DNA of 64,000 bases from Cupriavidus sp. (GTDB lineage Bacteria; Pseudomonadota; Gammaproteobacteria; Burkholderiales; Burkholderiaceae). Each line of letters begins with the position of its first letter. Positions within the stretch are counted from its first letter, which is position 1. Below are positions 10,240 through 21,500 of the stretch, one piece after another. Location: NCBI GenBank assembly GCA_031181345.1, contig JAPSLC010000004.1, forward strand, positions 62,001 to 126,000. The letters run 5' to 3'. The notes beneath the pieces were generated by a model. That model was not told the DNA's origin. It did no database searches and saw nothing but the letters and a program-made list of their open reading frames with translations. The position numbers and the translations under genes were made by a program.

Positions 10240-11229
10240 ATGAACCTGCGCTTTCTCGAGACGTTCGTCTGGGTCGCCCGTTTGCGAAGCTTCCGGCTGA
10301 CCGCGGAGAAACTGTTTACCACCCAGGCCTCGATTTCCAGCCGCATCGCCGTGCTGGAGGAAGACCTCGGCGTCAAGCTGTTCCTGCGCGACTCGCGCGG
10401 CGTATCGCTGACCCCGCAGGGCCAGCAGGTGCTCGAGTACGCCGAGCGCATGGTCAACACGATGCACCGGCTCCGCCAGTCGATCGACTCCACGCGCGTC
10501 AGCGAAGGGCGGTTGCGCATCGGCGCGATGGATTCGGTAATCCATACCTGGCTGTCGTCGGTGGTCCGGCGCGTGATGGAAGCCTACCCGGCGCTCGAGA
10601 TCGAGCTGACTGCCGACGCGGCACTGAACCTGTGCGACCAGCTGCAGAAGGGCTATCTCGACATCATCTTCCAGACCGATCTGTTGCGCGTGGAGACCGT
10701 GCGCAATATCGAGCTGGCCAAGTACCCGATCCGCTGGATCGTCGCCAGGGGCTCGGCCTATGACCGGCCGTACCGCTCGCTGGACGACCTCGCCGGCGAA
10801 CGCGTGATCACCTTCGTCAAGAACTCGCGCCCGCATCAGGACATCCTGAGCCTGTTTCATCTGAACGGCGTGGAGACGCCGCGCATCAGCTGCGTCAATT
10901 CGGTCGCGGCGATGACGCGGCTGATCGGCGAGGGCTTCGGCATCGGCGCGGTGCCGCCGGTGCTGGTGCGCCGCGAGCTGGAGGACGGCACGCTGACCAT
11001 CGTCGATATCGACAGCCATCCGCCCTCGCTGGACATCGTCGCGTCGTGGCGTACCGGCGCGGGGCTCGAGCTGTCGGAGTCGGTGATCGCGTTGACGGTG
11101 GGCGTGGTGGCCGCGTTCTGCGCGGAAGCGGGCGAGGACAAGGCGATGCTGATCGCCAATGCCGCCGCGCAGAACAACGGCGGAGATTCGGCCGGCGATT
11201 CCGGCAGCGATAGCGCAAGCGACGCCTGA
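10240..11229 (+). CDS. LysR-family transcriptional regulator
   Basis: DNA-binding regulator, 329 aa. The N-terminal winged helix-turn-helix is clear (MNLRFLETFVWVARLRSFRLTAEKL, then TTQASISSRIAVLEEDLG), followed by the RDSRGVSLTPQG wing and a periplasmic-binding-protein-like effector domain (SEGRLRIGAMDSVIHTW ... GFGIGAVPPVLV). The C-terminus carries an Asp/Ser/Gly-rich tail. ATG at 10240 is used; an in-frame GTG lies seven codons upstream at 10219. The next gene in the same direction is a DUF1445 protein. A LysR gene next to a DUF1445 putative hydro-lyase is a pairing I recall from Burkholderiales, so that gene is its likely target. The inducer is unknown. Confidence 0.9.
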   Translation: MNLRFLETFVWVARLRSFRLTAEKLFTTQASISSRIAVLEEDLGVKLFLRDSRGVSLTPQGQQVLEYAERMVNTMHRLRQSIDSTRVSEGRLRIGAMDSVIHTWLSSVVRRVMEAYPALEIELTADAALNLCDQLQKGYLDIIFQTDLLRVETVRNIELAKYPIRWIVARGSAYDRPYRSLDDLAGERVITFVKNSRPHQDILSLFHLNGVETPRISCVNSVAAMTRLIGEGFGIGAVPPVLVRRELEDGTLTIVDIDSHPPSLDIVASWRTGAGLELSESVIALTVGVVAAFCAEAGEDKAMLIANAAAQNNGGDSAGDSGSDSASDA

Positions 11230-11250
11230 AAGCACGCGTTCGTCTCTCCG

Positions 11251-11274
11251 AAGGCAAGCCCGGCTTGCCTTTGT
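11251..11274 (+). terminator. Probable intrinsic terminator after the LysR gene
   Basis: Perfect 9-bp stem AAGGCAAGC (11251-11259) and GCTTGCCTT (11263-11271) with a CCG loop, followed by a short T-rich end (TTTG). It sits 22 bp past the LysR stop codon. It would separate the regulator from the DUF1445 gene at 11404. Confidence 0.6.
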
Positions 11275-11403
11275 CATCGAAAAGCCTTATCGCGCTGCAT
11301 CCAAAAGATTTGTTGGACAGCGCCTCGGCGCGGCGTCCAGAATCGTTGCACACCTCGCGACAGCGCGCGTTGCGCTCGCGTGCACGACTCCACGCCGACG
11401 ACC

Positions 11404-12207
11404 ATGAACCTGCCCCTCCAGCAAGCCAACGGGCTGTTGCCCGAAGACCCCGCCGCACTGCGTGCCCTGATCCGCTCCGGCCGTTATCGCGGCCATACCA
11501 GCGGCTTGGCGCGGGGCTATGTCCAGGCCAATATCGTGATCCTGTCGCGCGACTGGGCCTATGACTTCCTGCAGTTCTGCGCGCTGAACCGCAAGGCCTG
11601 CCCGCTGATCGACGTCACCGAACCGGGCGATCCGGTGTTCCGCAACCTGGGCGTCGACGTCGACATCCGCACCGATGTGCCGCTGTATCGGGTCTACCGC
11701 AACGGCACCGACTATCAGGAGACCACCGACATCGCCTCGCTGTGGCGCGACGATTTCGTGGCGTTCGCGATCGGCTGCTCGTTCTCGTTCGAGCACGCGC
11801 TGATTGCCGCCAACGTGCCGCTCAAGCACATCAATCTCGGGCGCAACGTGGCGATGTTCCGCACCTCGATCGAAACGCGGCCGGCCGGACGTCTCTCCGG
11901 CAAGCTGGTGGTGTCGATGCGTCCGCTGAAGGCCGCCGATGCGATCCTCGCCACCGAGATCACGGCGCGCTATCCCGACGTGCACGGCGCACCGGTGCAT
12001 ATCGGCGATCCGCGGCTGATCGGCATCGACGATATCGAGGCGCCGGACTACGGCGACGCGGTGCCGGTGGACGAGGACGAGATCCCGGTGTTCTGGGCCT
12101 GCGGCGTAACGCCCCAGGCGGTGATCCGCGAAGCCCGGCCCGAGATCTGCATCACGCATGCTCCGGGCTGCATGCTGGTCACCGACCTCGACAACAACCG
12201 GCTCTAG
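11404..12207 (+). CDS. DUF1445 / D-glutamate cyclase-family protein (YcsI-like putative hydro-lyase)
   Basis: Cytoplasmic enzyme of the DUF1445 family (PF07286, YcsI/UPF0317), 267 aa from ATG 11404 ([16 protein letters not shown]); an in-frame ATG eight codons upstream is possible. Family features along the chain are [91 protein letters not shown] and [12 protein letters not shown]. Bacterial members are annotated as putative hydro-lyases. The same domain forms the N-terminal half of eukaryotic mitochondrial D-glutamate cyclase (DGLUCY), which converts D-glutamate to 5-oxo-D-proline; the C-terminal half there is DUF4392. Two DUF4392 domains occur in the very next gene. The exact reaction here is not proven. 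Confidence 0.88.
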   Translation: MNLPLQQANGLLPEDPAALRALIRSGRYRGHTSGLARGYVQANIVILSRDWAYDFLQFCALNRKACPLIDVTEPGDPVFRNLGVDVDIRTDVPLYRVYRNGTDYQETTDIASLWRDDFVAFAIGCSFSFEHALIAANVPLKHINLGRNVAMFRTSIETRPAGRLSGKLVVSMRPLKAADAILATEITARYPDVHGAPVHIGDPRLIGIDDIEAPDYGDAVPVDEDEIPVFWACGVTPQAVIREARPEICITHAPGCMLVTDLDNNRL

Positions 12208-12507
12208 TCGATTGCCATGACGGGGCGATGACAGCGAAGACGGTCATTGCCCCCGGTCGCGACGCATCGCGGCCCTCGACTACGGATTCGCGTAGTTCGA
12301 TGCCCTCCCGGTGGCCTGGCGAACCTCCAGCCTACGATTCTCCCTAGTTGGTATCGCGCGACACCGGGCAGACAATGGCCTGTCACGCTGGCCGCAATCC
12401 GTCCAGCCGACGGCCGCCACACGGCCGCCGGCCCTGTCGGGCTTCGATGCCCGCGCGCCCGCCTTAACGCTGTTCGCATCGCCCCCGTTCCCCAGGAGAA
12501 GAGCGTC
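12208..12507 (+). promoter_or_regulatory. 300-bp leader region before the giant racemase/cyclase gene
   Basis: No gene is supported here. It ends with a strong Shine-Dalgarno, AGGAGA at 12494-12499, eight bases before the ATG at 12508. That favours this start over upstream in-frame codons. No terminator-like hairpin with a T tract is obvious after the DUF1445 stop, so read-through into the giant gene is possible. No confident -35/-10 pair was seen. Confidence 0.5.
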
Positions 12508-15500
12508 ATGCTGGATTTCAAGGACCTGATGCAAGCCCGCGAAGCCATTCTCGCCGCGGCCCGCGCCGCCGCCGAAGCGGCGGCACGCGCGGCGGCCGAG
12601 GAGGCGAGGCGCGCGCAGGCCCGCGAGGCCGAGCGGCAGCGGCAGGCGCAGGAAGCGGAAGCCGCCCGGCGCAACGAACAGAACAACCAGGCCCAGCAGG
12701 CGCAACAGGCAAACCAGGCCCAGCAGGCGAACCAGGCGAACCAGACAAGCCAGGCCGACCAGAAACAGCAGCCCGATCGCGCGGCGAACAGTCAGCTCGT
12801 CGTCACGCCGGCGCTCTATACCCCGCAAACGAATCCTGCCGGCGTGGTGCAGGTCAAGGGTCCAAGCGGCGACAAGCCCGCCACCGATCCCGCGCAGCAG
12901 GCGCGCGACAAGGAGCAGGACGAGGCGAAGGGGCATACCGATCGCTGGCACAAGGACGCCAAGGGCGCCTACGACGACAGCGAGACCAAGCGCAATGCCG
13001 GCACCATGACCGATGCCGACTGGCAGCCGATCGAGCAGAAGTACGGCATGGTGATGGCCGGCGCGCAGAACGAACTGCGGGTCGCGGCCAACCATGCCGC
13101 GGCGACCGGCGGCGACGACAAGGCGATCACCGCGGCGGTCGACGCCAAGGCACAGGAGATCCGCGAGCGCTACAACGATCCGGTGCTCGACCAGAACATC
13201 GGCCAGATCAAGGACGGCTTTCTGAAGGCCGAGCCGACCCAGCAGGCGCGCGACACGCAAGGAGCGCGCTTCGAACTCGGGCTCGCCGAGGACCGGCTCG
13301 ACCAGGCCGAAGCCACGCTGGAGCGCGAAGAGAAGGCGCTCGCCGAGATCCCGATGGGCATCCGCCGTGCCGATCCCGAAAGCGGCCAGGCGGTCAGCGA
13401 CGCGCGCGCGGCCGTGCAACAGGCGCAGCAGACCCGCGACAAGGCCGAGGAAACCTACCTGGGCACGATGCGCGTCGAGATCGATACGCTGGCGGCGCAG
13501 CTGTACAAGAAGGATGCCGATACCCAGCTGGGCAGCGTCCGCAACCAGCCGCACGACCGCACGATCTCGATGACGGATCGCGGCTACGACCTGACCCAGG
13601 CGCAGAACCGCGTCGACGATGCGCAGGCGCAGCTCGACGCGCTGAAGGCCGGCGATGGCGTCAAGGTGCCCGATAGCTACCGGCAGCAAGCCGTCAAGGA
13701 ATTGCAGGACCGCTATGGCAGCGACCAGGGCATGCGCATGGTCATCGAAACCGCCAACCTGCAGGGCCAGATCGCCGGCGAGTTGGAGCACTTGACGCCG
13801 GAGACCGATTTCGAACGTGAACTGGCGCAGACCGATCCGACCACGCTGGCGATGGCGCAGGTGCAGGGCCTGACGCTCGACCCGGATGCCAAGATGGATC
13901 CGAACTCGGCGACGCCGCGCGATCTGTCGCAGCATGAACGGAATCTGATGGAGTTCAACCCCGCGGCCTATGTCATGTACAAGTCGCTGGGGGCGGACTA
14001 CCTTGTTCCCGCCGAGAATGCGCCGCCGAGCGATCCGACGCGCAAGGCCTTCGAGGCCGGCGTCAATCAGTCCGGCCTGGTGATGTACGCGTTCACCGAG
14101 ACGCAGCGGCGCGCGGAAGGCGGCGAAGGAATCAGCAAGGAAGACAGCGCCGCCGCGGCAGCGGGCATGCAGCGCATGCTCGGCCTGATGCGGGGCTCGG
14201 TGCCGGTGCGCGAAGGCTATCTGCAGGACAACCTGAGCCAGAAGCTCAATGCGGGCGATTTCGTCGGTGCACTGAAGCTGCGCCAGGGCGCGGCCAATGC
14301 CGCGCAGACCGAGCAGGAGCGCGAGCGCTATCTCGCCGTGGACGGCAGCCGCTTCGGCCGCGAGGCCTTCCGCGCGCAGATCGAGGCGTCGATGCGCAAG
14401 GACCTCGAAGGCAAGACGCACGACGACGACTACAAGCCGATCGTCGGCCAGCAGACTATGTATGCCGACCGGGTCGGCCAGTACATGCAGCAGGTGGCGC
14501 CCCATCTGACCGAGGAAGACGCCACCACGCTGCTCGACACGGTCAAGGGCGAATACAGCAACGACTGGACCGGGCGCAATGTCGCGCCGACCGGCGGCAG
14601 CTATAACGACTGGGACGACTTTTACCATGGCCTGGCCGCCGTGGTCGACGCCGCCGACGCGGGCTACCAGGCGCGCAATCCGGGCTCGGAAGGCACCGGT
14701 CCCGCCGCGACTTCCACCGCCAGCTGGCTCGCCAACGAAGACAACGAGGTCTTCACGATGGTGATGCAGAACCAGGTCGGCGGCACGCAAGGGCGCATCT
14801 ATGGCGGCGCGCAGGACGCCGCGGCGCAGGGGCACACCAGCCTGTCGCTGGCCTTCGCGAAGGAGCTGAAGGACCACGACCGTGCGCCTTCGATGGCGGA
14901 CTACGACCTGACCCGCGCGATGGACCGGGGCTACGAGAAGTACAGCGGCAGCGACAAGGCCAAGGAAGACCAGGAGCGCTTCGAGCTGGACAAGGAAGAG
15001 ATCCTGCAGGGCACTTTCGATGCGCTGGCGCTGCGCAAGGAAGAACTGACTGTCAAGGCCGGCGACGACAAGGCGCTCGATAACGCGATCGCGCTCGCAG
15101 CGCCCAACGCCGATCCGAAGCTGATCAAGGAGCAGCTCGGCGAAGATGCGCCCGACGGCGCGACCATCAAGGTCATTCCGATGTATGTGACCGGGCCCCG
15201 CATGTCGCCTTACCAGAGCGCGGTGTTCGAGTTCGTCGGCAAGGACGGCAAGACGCTGTGGGTCGACGACCAGGGCGCCGTCTACGGCAAGGGCGACCAG
15301 TCCGCCGAGCGCGACTTCCAGGAAAACAACGAGCTGCACGACAAGGGCACCGTCTATCTGGCCAGGGATCTGAGCCTGGGCGCAGACGGCCATGTGCAGT
15401 TCGACGACATCGACGCACATATCGTCACCGGCGGCGAGAAGTTCCGCGCCTGGCTCGATATCGGCGTGGCGGCAGTCGGCGCGATCGGCGGCCTCGGCGT

Positions 15501-18500
15501 GATGGTCGCTTCCGGCGGCACGCTGACCCCGCTGGTGGCGGCTGCCTGGGGCGGCATGCTCGGCTCGATGGGCTATGGCCTGGCGGTGACCGCGGTCGAT
15601 GCGAACGACATGGCGGCGCACGGGCGTTCGCTCAATCCGCTGGACAATGCGCGTGCCTTCTCGCTGTGGGCCAATGGCTTCGGCTCGGTGGCGGGCATGG
15701 CGGGGCTGGGCCTGGGCAAGGGCGCATCGCTGGCGATGCGGGCAGGCGGCACGCTGGGCGGCAACTCGTCGACGTTCTCGCAGATGGCGGCCAGGACCCT
15801 GGCCGGCAATGCCAACCGCATGGCGATCGGCAGCCGCGTGTTCAACGGCGCCGCGTTCGGCTCCGGCGCGATCATGACGGGGCAGCAGGCGATCACCTTC
15901 GCGCAGCACGGCGGCGAGATGACGCTGACCGAGAAGCTGCAGAACGGGGCGATGCTGCTGATGGGCATGACGCAGATGATGCCCGCCGGCATCCAGATCC
16001 GCAGCGCGCAGGCGGTGCATAACGCCGCCCGGCGCGTCACCGGCCGCCATCCCGGCGCCGAGGCCGCGGCGCAGGCGCAGGCGCTGCAGCAGGCGGTGCA
16101 AGGCGCAGACACGGCTGCCAACGGCCGCGATGCCGATCTGCCGTGGCGCGTGCGTCCGAACCAGGATGGCGCGACGCAGGGGCGCCATCCCAGCGAGACG
16201 GCGGGCCCACTTCGTGCCGGCGGCGACGAGACGGGCCAGCAGCGCGGCACCACGGGTCGGCCGGCGGCGGTGCCGGGGCGCGACGGCGAAGCCGACGGCA
16301 TGCCGCCGCGGGTCGCGGCCGAGCCCCCCGCCGATGCGAATCCAGGCCCGCGCACCCCGGCCAACGCCACCGAGGGCAGCAGCTCGCGCAGTTACACCCC
16401 GCAGAAGCTCGGCACCTGGCAATCGGTCAAGCTGGCCAGCCGGATGACCTTCGACGCTGCCGTGGCGCAGGGTGTCCGGCTGCAGGACGGCGTGGTCAAT
16501 CGCATGATGGACCGCGCGATGCAGCAGGCCGTCACGCGATACCTGCGCGAGGCCGGCGAACGCAGCCGGCACGGCGAGGCGCCGCCGGCGGCGAGCCGCA
16601 CCGGCACCAGCGGCCGTAGCCGACGCCGCCCCGAGGCACGCTCGGACGCACGGGGCGATGCCCGGCCCAATGTCCGCAGTGCGGTATTTGCGCATGGCGG
16701 CGGCCGAGCCGCCGTGCTCGAGGCGGCGCGCGCCGAGCCGTCGATCGTGCTGCAGAACGCGATCTCGCCGCTGGATCGCGTGGCCGGCATGGACGGGCGG
16801 GCGATGTCGCTGTCGGTGCCCTATGGCGCCGAGCTGGCAGCCCGCGCGCTGCACGATGTCGACACGGTGCTGATCGCGACGTCGCCCGCGACGCTGCACG
16901 GGGGCGCCGACACGCACGGACCGCTCGGCGCGGCGTCGCTCGGCGCCTATCTGAGCGCGCTCGGCAAGGAAGTGGTCTTCGTCACCGACCCTGCGCACGA
17001 GGCGCTGCTGGCCGATCTGCTGCAAGGCGAGCTGGGCGTGGCCGATGCCCGCATCGAAACCTTCACCGCCACCGATTCGACGCGCGCCGCCCAGCAGGCG
17101 CAGGCGCTGCTGGCCAAGTACCGGACCCAGGCCGTGGTCGCGGTCGAAGTGGCCGGGCGCAACCGCGTCGGCGAATACCGGCTGGCGAACGGCGAGCGCC
17201 TCGAGGGCGCCCCCCGCGTCGACCAGCTGCTGGTCGAGGCCAATGCCAAGGACCTGGTCACCGTGGCGATCGGCGCCGACAGCCACACCGCCGGCATGCG
17301 CTCGGCGCTGGAGCGCGCGATGACGTCGCTGCATGTCGAGCCGACCGATATCGACCAATGGTCGACGATTGGCGCGACCCACCCGGTGGTCGGCATGAAC
17401 ACCAACCTGGCGGCGCAGGCGGTCGGCTTCGCGCTGCAGCGCGCGTCGGGCGCCGATCACGCGATGCCGTCCACCGAGCGCGTCGGCGCGATGATCGACC
17501 GCATGGCGGCGCTGCACGCCTATGACAGCATCACGCTGGAGCGCGGCGCCACCAGCATGCGCGGCCTGGACAAGCGCAGCTATCTGGGCGTGTACGAGCT
17601 GCTGCAGGCGCAGGCCAAGCAGCTGCCGGACGGGCTGGACCTGGCGCAGATGCTGGACGGCATGCAGCGCCGCTTCGTGCCGAAGGGCGTGGACCCCGAG
17701 CAGTTCGGCATCAAGGTGATCGACGACATCATCGAGGTCACCGTATTCGATTCGAGCAATGGCGGCATCCTGGCCGCGATGAACATCGCCCGGCATATCT
17801 TTTCGATGACGGGCAAGCGCGTGCAGCTGGTCGCATACGGCGACCACGCCGCGGGCACCTATGGCGGGCGCGACCGCGACGACCTGATCCGCCGCGTCAA
17901 CGACGGGCTGCACGCGATGCACCAGCAGCAAGCCGACGCCAACGCGCTGGGCTGCAACACGGCGTGCATCACCTTTCCGGAAGGCTGGGCGGGGCTCAGC
18001 GAGCGCGATTTCATCAACCTGATCCACACCACCGCTCGTGCGATGGCGGCGCATGGCGGCCGCAATTTGGCGCTGGTCGCCACGCCGGGCACCGTCAACA
18101 GCCATGCCTATCGCGATGCGGTGGACGCGTTGGGCACCGGGCAGAACGTGCTGGAGATCGGCGCCAACGAGTGGGCCGCCGCGGTCAACGCGCTGCAGCA
18201 CCAGGCCAAGGAAGGGCCGGAGCTGGCGGCGATCCAGAAGCTGGTCGCCAAGTACATCAATGCCGATCGCATTCCGCCCGAGACCGAAACGCTGTGGCTG
18301 TGCTGCACGCACTATCCGGCGCTGGCCAAGCTGATCCGCCAGCAGCTCGATGCCAGCGGCCTGGGCCACGTCAAGCTGATCGACCCGATGCAGTACCAGG
18401 CCAAGGCGCTGGTCGACCGCCTGATCGAGCGCGGCGTGCTGAAGCAGGAAGACCTGCTGCCCGAGCCGATTCCGTTCGAGGAGGTCAGTGCCCAGGACAT

Positions 18501-21500
18501 GCTGCCGCTGCTGGCGGTAACGACCGGCCGCGCCAGCGAGGTGGTGCGGCTCGCGCAGGGCATGACCGAGGATCCGCGGGCGCGTGCGTTCGGCGTGCCC
18601 GAATTCAGCGCCAGCACCGACCCGGGCCAGATCCGCGGCATCCTCGATGCCAACCGGATGCCGGCGGCGATCGACGCGATGGTGACACCGTATACCGGTC
18701 GCAATATCGACCGCCTGGCGATTCCGCAGGGGGCGATGCGCGCGGCTGCCGCGATGGCGGACCCCGATACCGATCACATCGTGCTGCTGACCGGCTTCTC
18801 GGTGGCCAAGGGCATGCCCGAGACCGACGGGCCGCCGGGGACCGTGGCGCTGGGCGCCATGCTGCGTGCCGCAGGCAAGCGCGTCAGCTATATCGTCGAT
18901 TCGGCCAACCAGCCGATCCTCGAGGCCGCGCTGGCCGACATGGGGCAGCCGCTCGATTCGGTCCACGTCTTCGACCAGCATGCCGACAGCACGTCGCCGG
19001 TGGTGCGGGCGATGCTGGAGAAACTGCGGCCGAAGCATGTGTCGTCGATCGAACTGCCCAGCCGCACGGTGGACGGCACCAAGCGCAATATGCGCGGGGT
19101 CAAGCTCGATGAGTTCACCCCGGGTATCGATGCCTTCCTGGAGGCGGCGCAGGAGATGGGCATCCCGACCTCCGCGGTCGGCGACGGCGGCAACGAGGCG
19201 GGGATGGGCAATGTGGCGGCGTTCGTCCCGCTGGCGCCGGACGGCACGCCGATCGCGTCCACCGTCAGGACCGACATCCTGGTGACCGCCAGCGTGTCGA
19301 ACTGGGGTGCCTACGCCATCGGCGCCGCGTTTCTGCGCCTGCTGGGCAAGGCCCATCTGATGCCCACAGAAAACCAGATCCTGTCGGCCATCGAGGCGTC
19401 GGTCAACGCCGGCGCGGTCGACGGTGTGTCGCGGCAGCAGGTCGCCACCGTGGACGGCTTCTCGCCGGAGGTTCATGCGGCGGTGTATCGCTTCCTGCGG
19501 CACTGGGCCGGCGCCGACGCGGTCACCGGGCCGGGTGCGCCTGTGCCCGCGCTGATGGGCACGGCGATGCCGCGCCGCCAGCCGCGCTCGGTGCTGGAAG
19601 ACCTGTTCGCGCACGGGCTGCGCCGTCCGTTCCATGGCGCGGATGAGGGCGGGCGGGGCGATGTCCCGGTGCGCCAGGTTCCCGCGATCGTCGATCGCAG
19701 CTGGTCGCTGCGCGATGGCGTACCGGGCGAGGACGCCATCGGCACGGTGATCGACAGCGTGCACGCCACCGGCGGCCGGCTGGCCGGCGTCAAGTACGTC
19801 GCCGTGCGGGACGGCGATTCGGCCAATGCCAAGTCCAAGGTGATCGGCATCTTCGACTCGCCGCAGCAGGCCGCGGCGCAGCTGGACCGCCAGGCGGCGG
19901 TGGGCGTCAAGGTGCGGCTGCAGGTCGTGCCCGAGGCGCACTACCGGCCCGGCCGCGTGCCGGCCGCCGACGATGCCATCGGTACCGTGCCGCTGTCCCG
20001 GCGCGATGGCAGCACGGTGCCGGGCGAGATCGCGCTGAACCGCGGCTACGAAGGCGATATCCGCGTGGCGCTGCCCGAGGGCTTCGTCGAAGGCATGCCG
20101 CTGGTGCGCAACGAGGCCGGCGAGCGCATCGATGTGTTGCAGCAACTGGGGCATTTCCCGCGGGCGAGGGCCCATCTGGATCTTGCCGCCGAGGCGGGCT
20201 ATGTCACCTTCGACAACCGCGCAACGCCGATCTCGGTGCCGCAGGTGCCTGGCTATTTCACGGTGCGGGCCGAGGGCGCGTACCAGCGTGTGCGCATGGA
20301 CATGGACGGCAGCGGCCGCCCTGACTACGATGCGGCCGCGCTGGCCGACCGGATCCGCTCGCATCCGGACTATCGCGAAGGCATGCCGGTGCTGATCTAC
20401 GACTGCTTCGGCATGGACGGCCCGCTGCCATTGGCGCAGCAACTGGCCACCGCGCTGAACGCGCGCGTTCATGCGCCCGACGGCATCTGGGAGATCCGCG
20501 CCTGGGACGGCGGCGGCGATACGTTGTTTGGCGGCCCGATGCGGGTCGATGCCAGCCCGGAAGCGATGGCGGAGTCGGACGCGCCGGTGCACAGCCAGGG
20601 CGGACGCTTCTACGGCGCGATGCCGGCCTTGCCGATCGTCGGCGTCAACGAAGGCGGACGGGCGCTGCCGGAGAGCGCGTACGCCATGCCGCGCGGCAAT
20701 GCGCCGACCCCGGCGCGCGCCGGCGACGCCAACCATCCGGCCGACTGGCGCGCTGCGCCGCCGCGTTATGCCGATGCGCTGTTCGGTGCGTCGCCGCTGA
20801 AGGTGATGGCGCCGGACGACTACAACGTCGTGCTCGGACGCTTCGATCGCGAGCGCGGCCTGCTCGACGACGACGGCGAAGCGGTCGGCGCCCACCGCCT
20901 TGCTTTGGAACTGGCCGACGCAGGGAAAGGGCACGGAACGGTCGTGCTGGCGCTCAACGGCGGCAGCCAGCATGCGCGCCGCGCCTTTGCGCAGCAGGTG
21001 GCCGACGCGATGGGCGTCGACGTGATGCTGCCCGCGGCCGGCTTCAAGCTCGATGCGCTGGAGCGCGCGGCGGGCCGGGCGGCCGATGCCGACGCGGGCG
21101 GCCCGCCAAAACCCGTGCTGAAGCTCGATCAGCCAGGCGTGGGCTGGCAAACGCTGCATCCGCAACCGTATCGCCATGCCAACCGCGGCTTCGCGGTCGA
21201 CGGCGTCGATGCGGTGCGACTGGTGCACGACGATGGCCGGCAGACTCCGGTCGATCTGGCCAGCTATCTCGGCCCGCGGCTCGGTTCGGGCGCGATCAAG
21301 ACGGTCTTCGCGCTGGGCAACAGCCACGCCGTCGGCCTGGGCAACGACAGCATGATCGCGGCCTTCCCGATGAGCGCCGAGCGCGAGGCGATGGCCCAGG
21401 TCGAGGCGATGGGCATGCCGACGCTGCGCATCCATGGCGGCGAGGGCGACACGGTGCTCGGCCATCCGGCCATCGTCTATGAACGCTATCTGGCCGGCAG

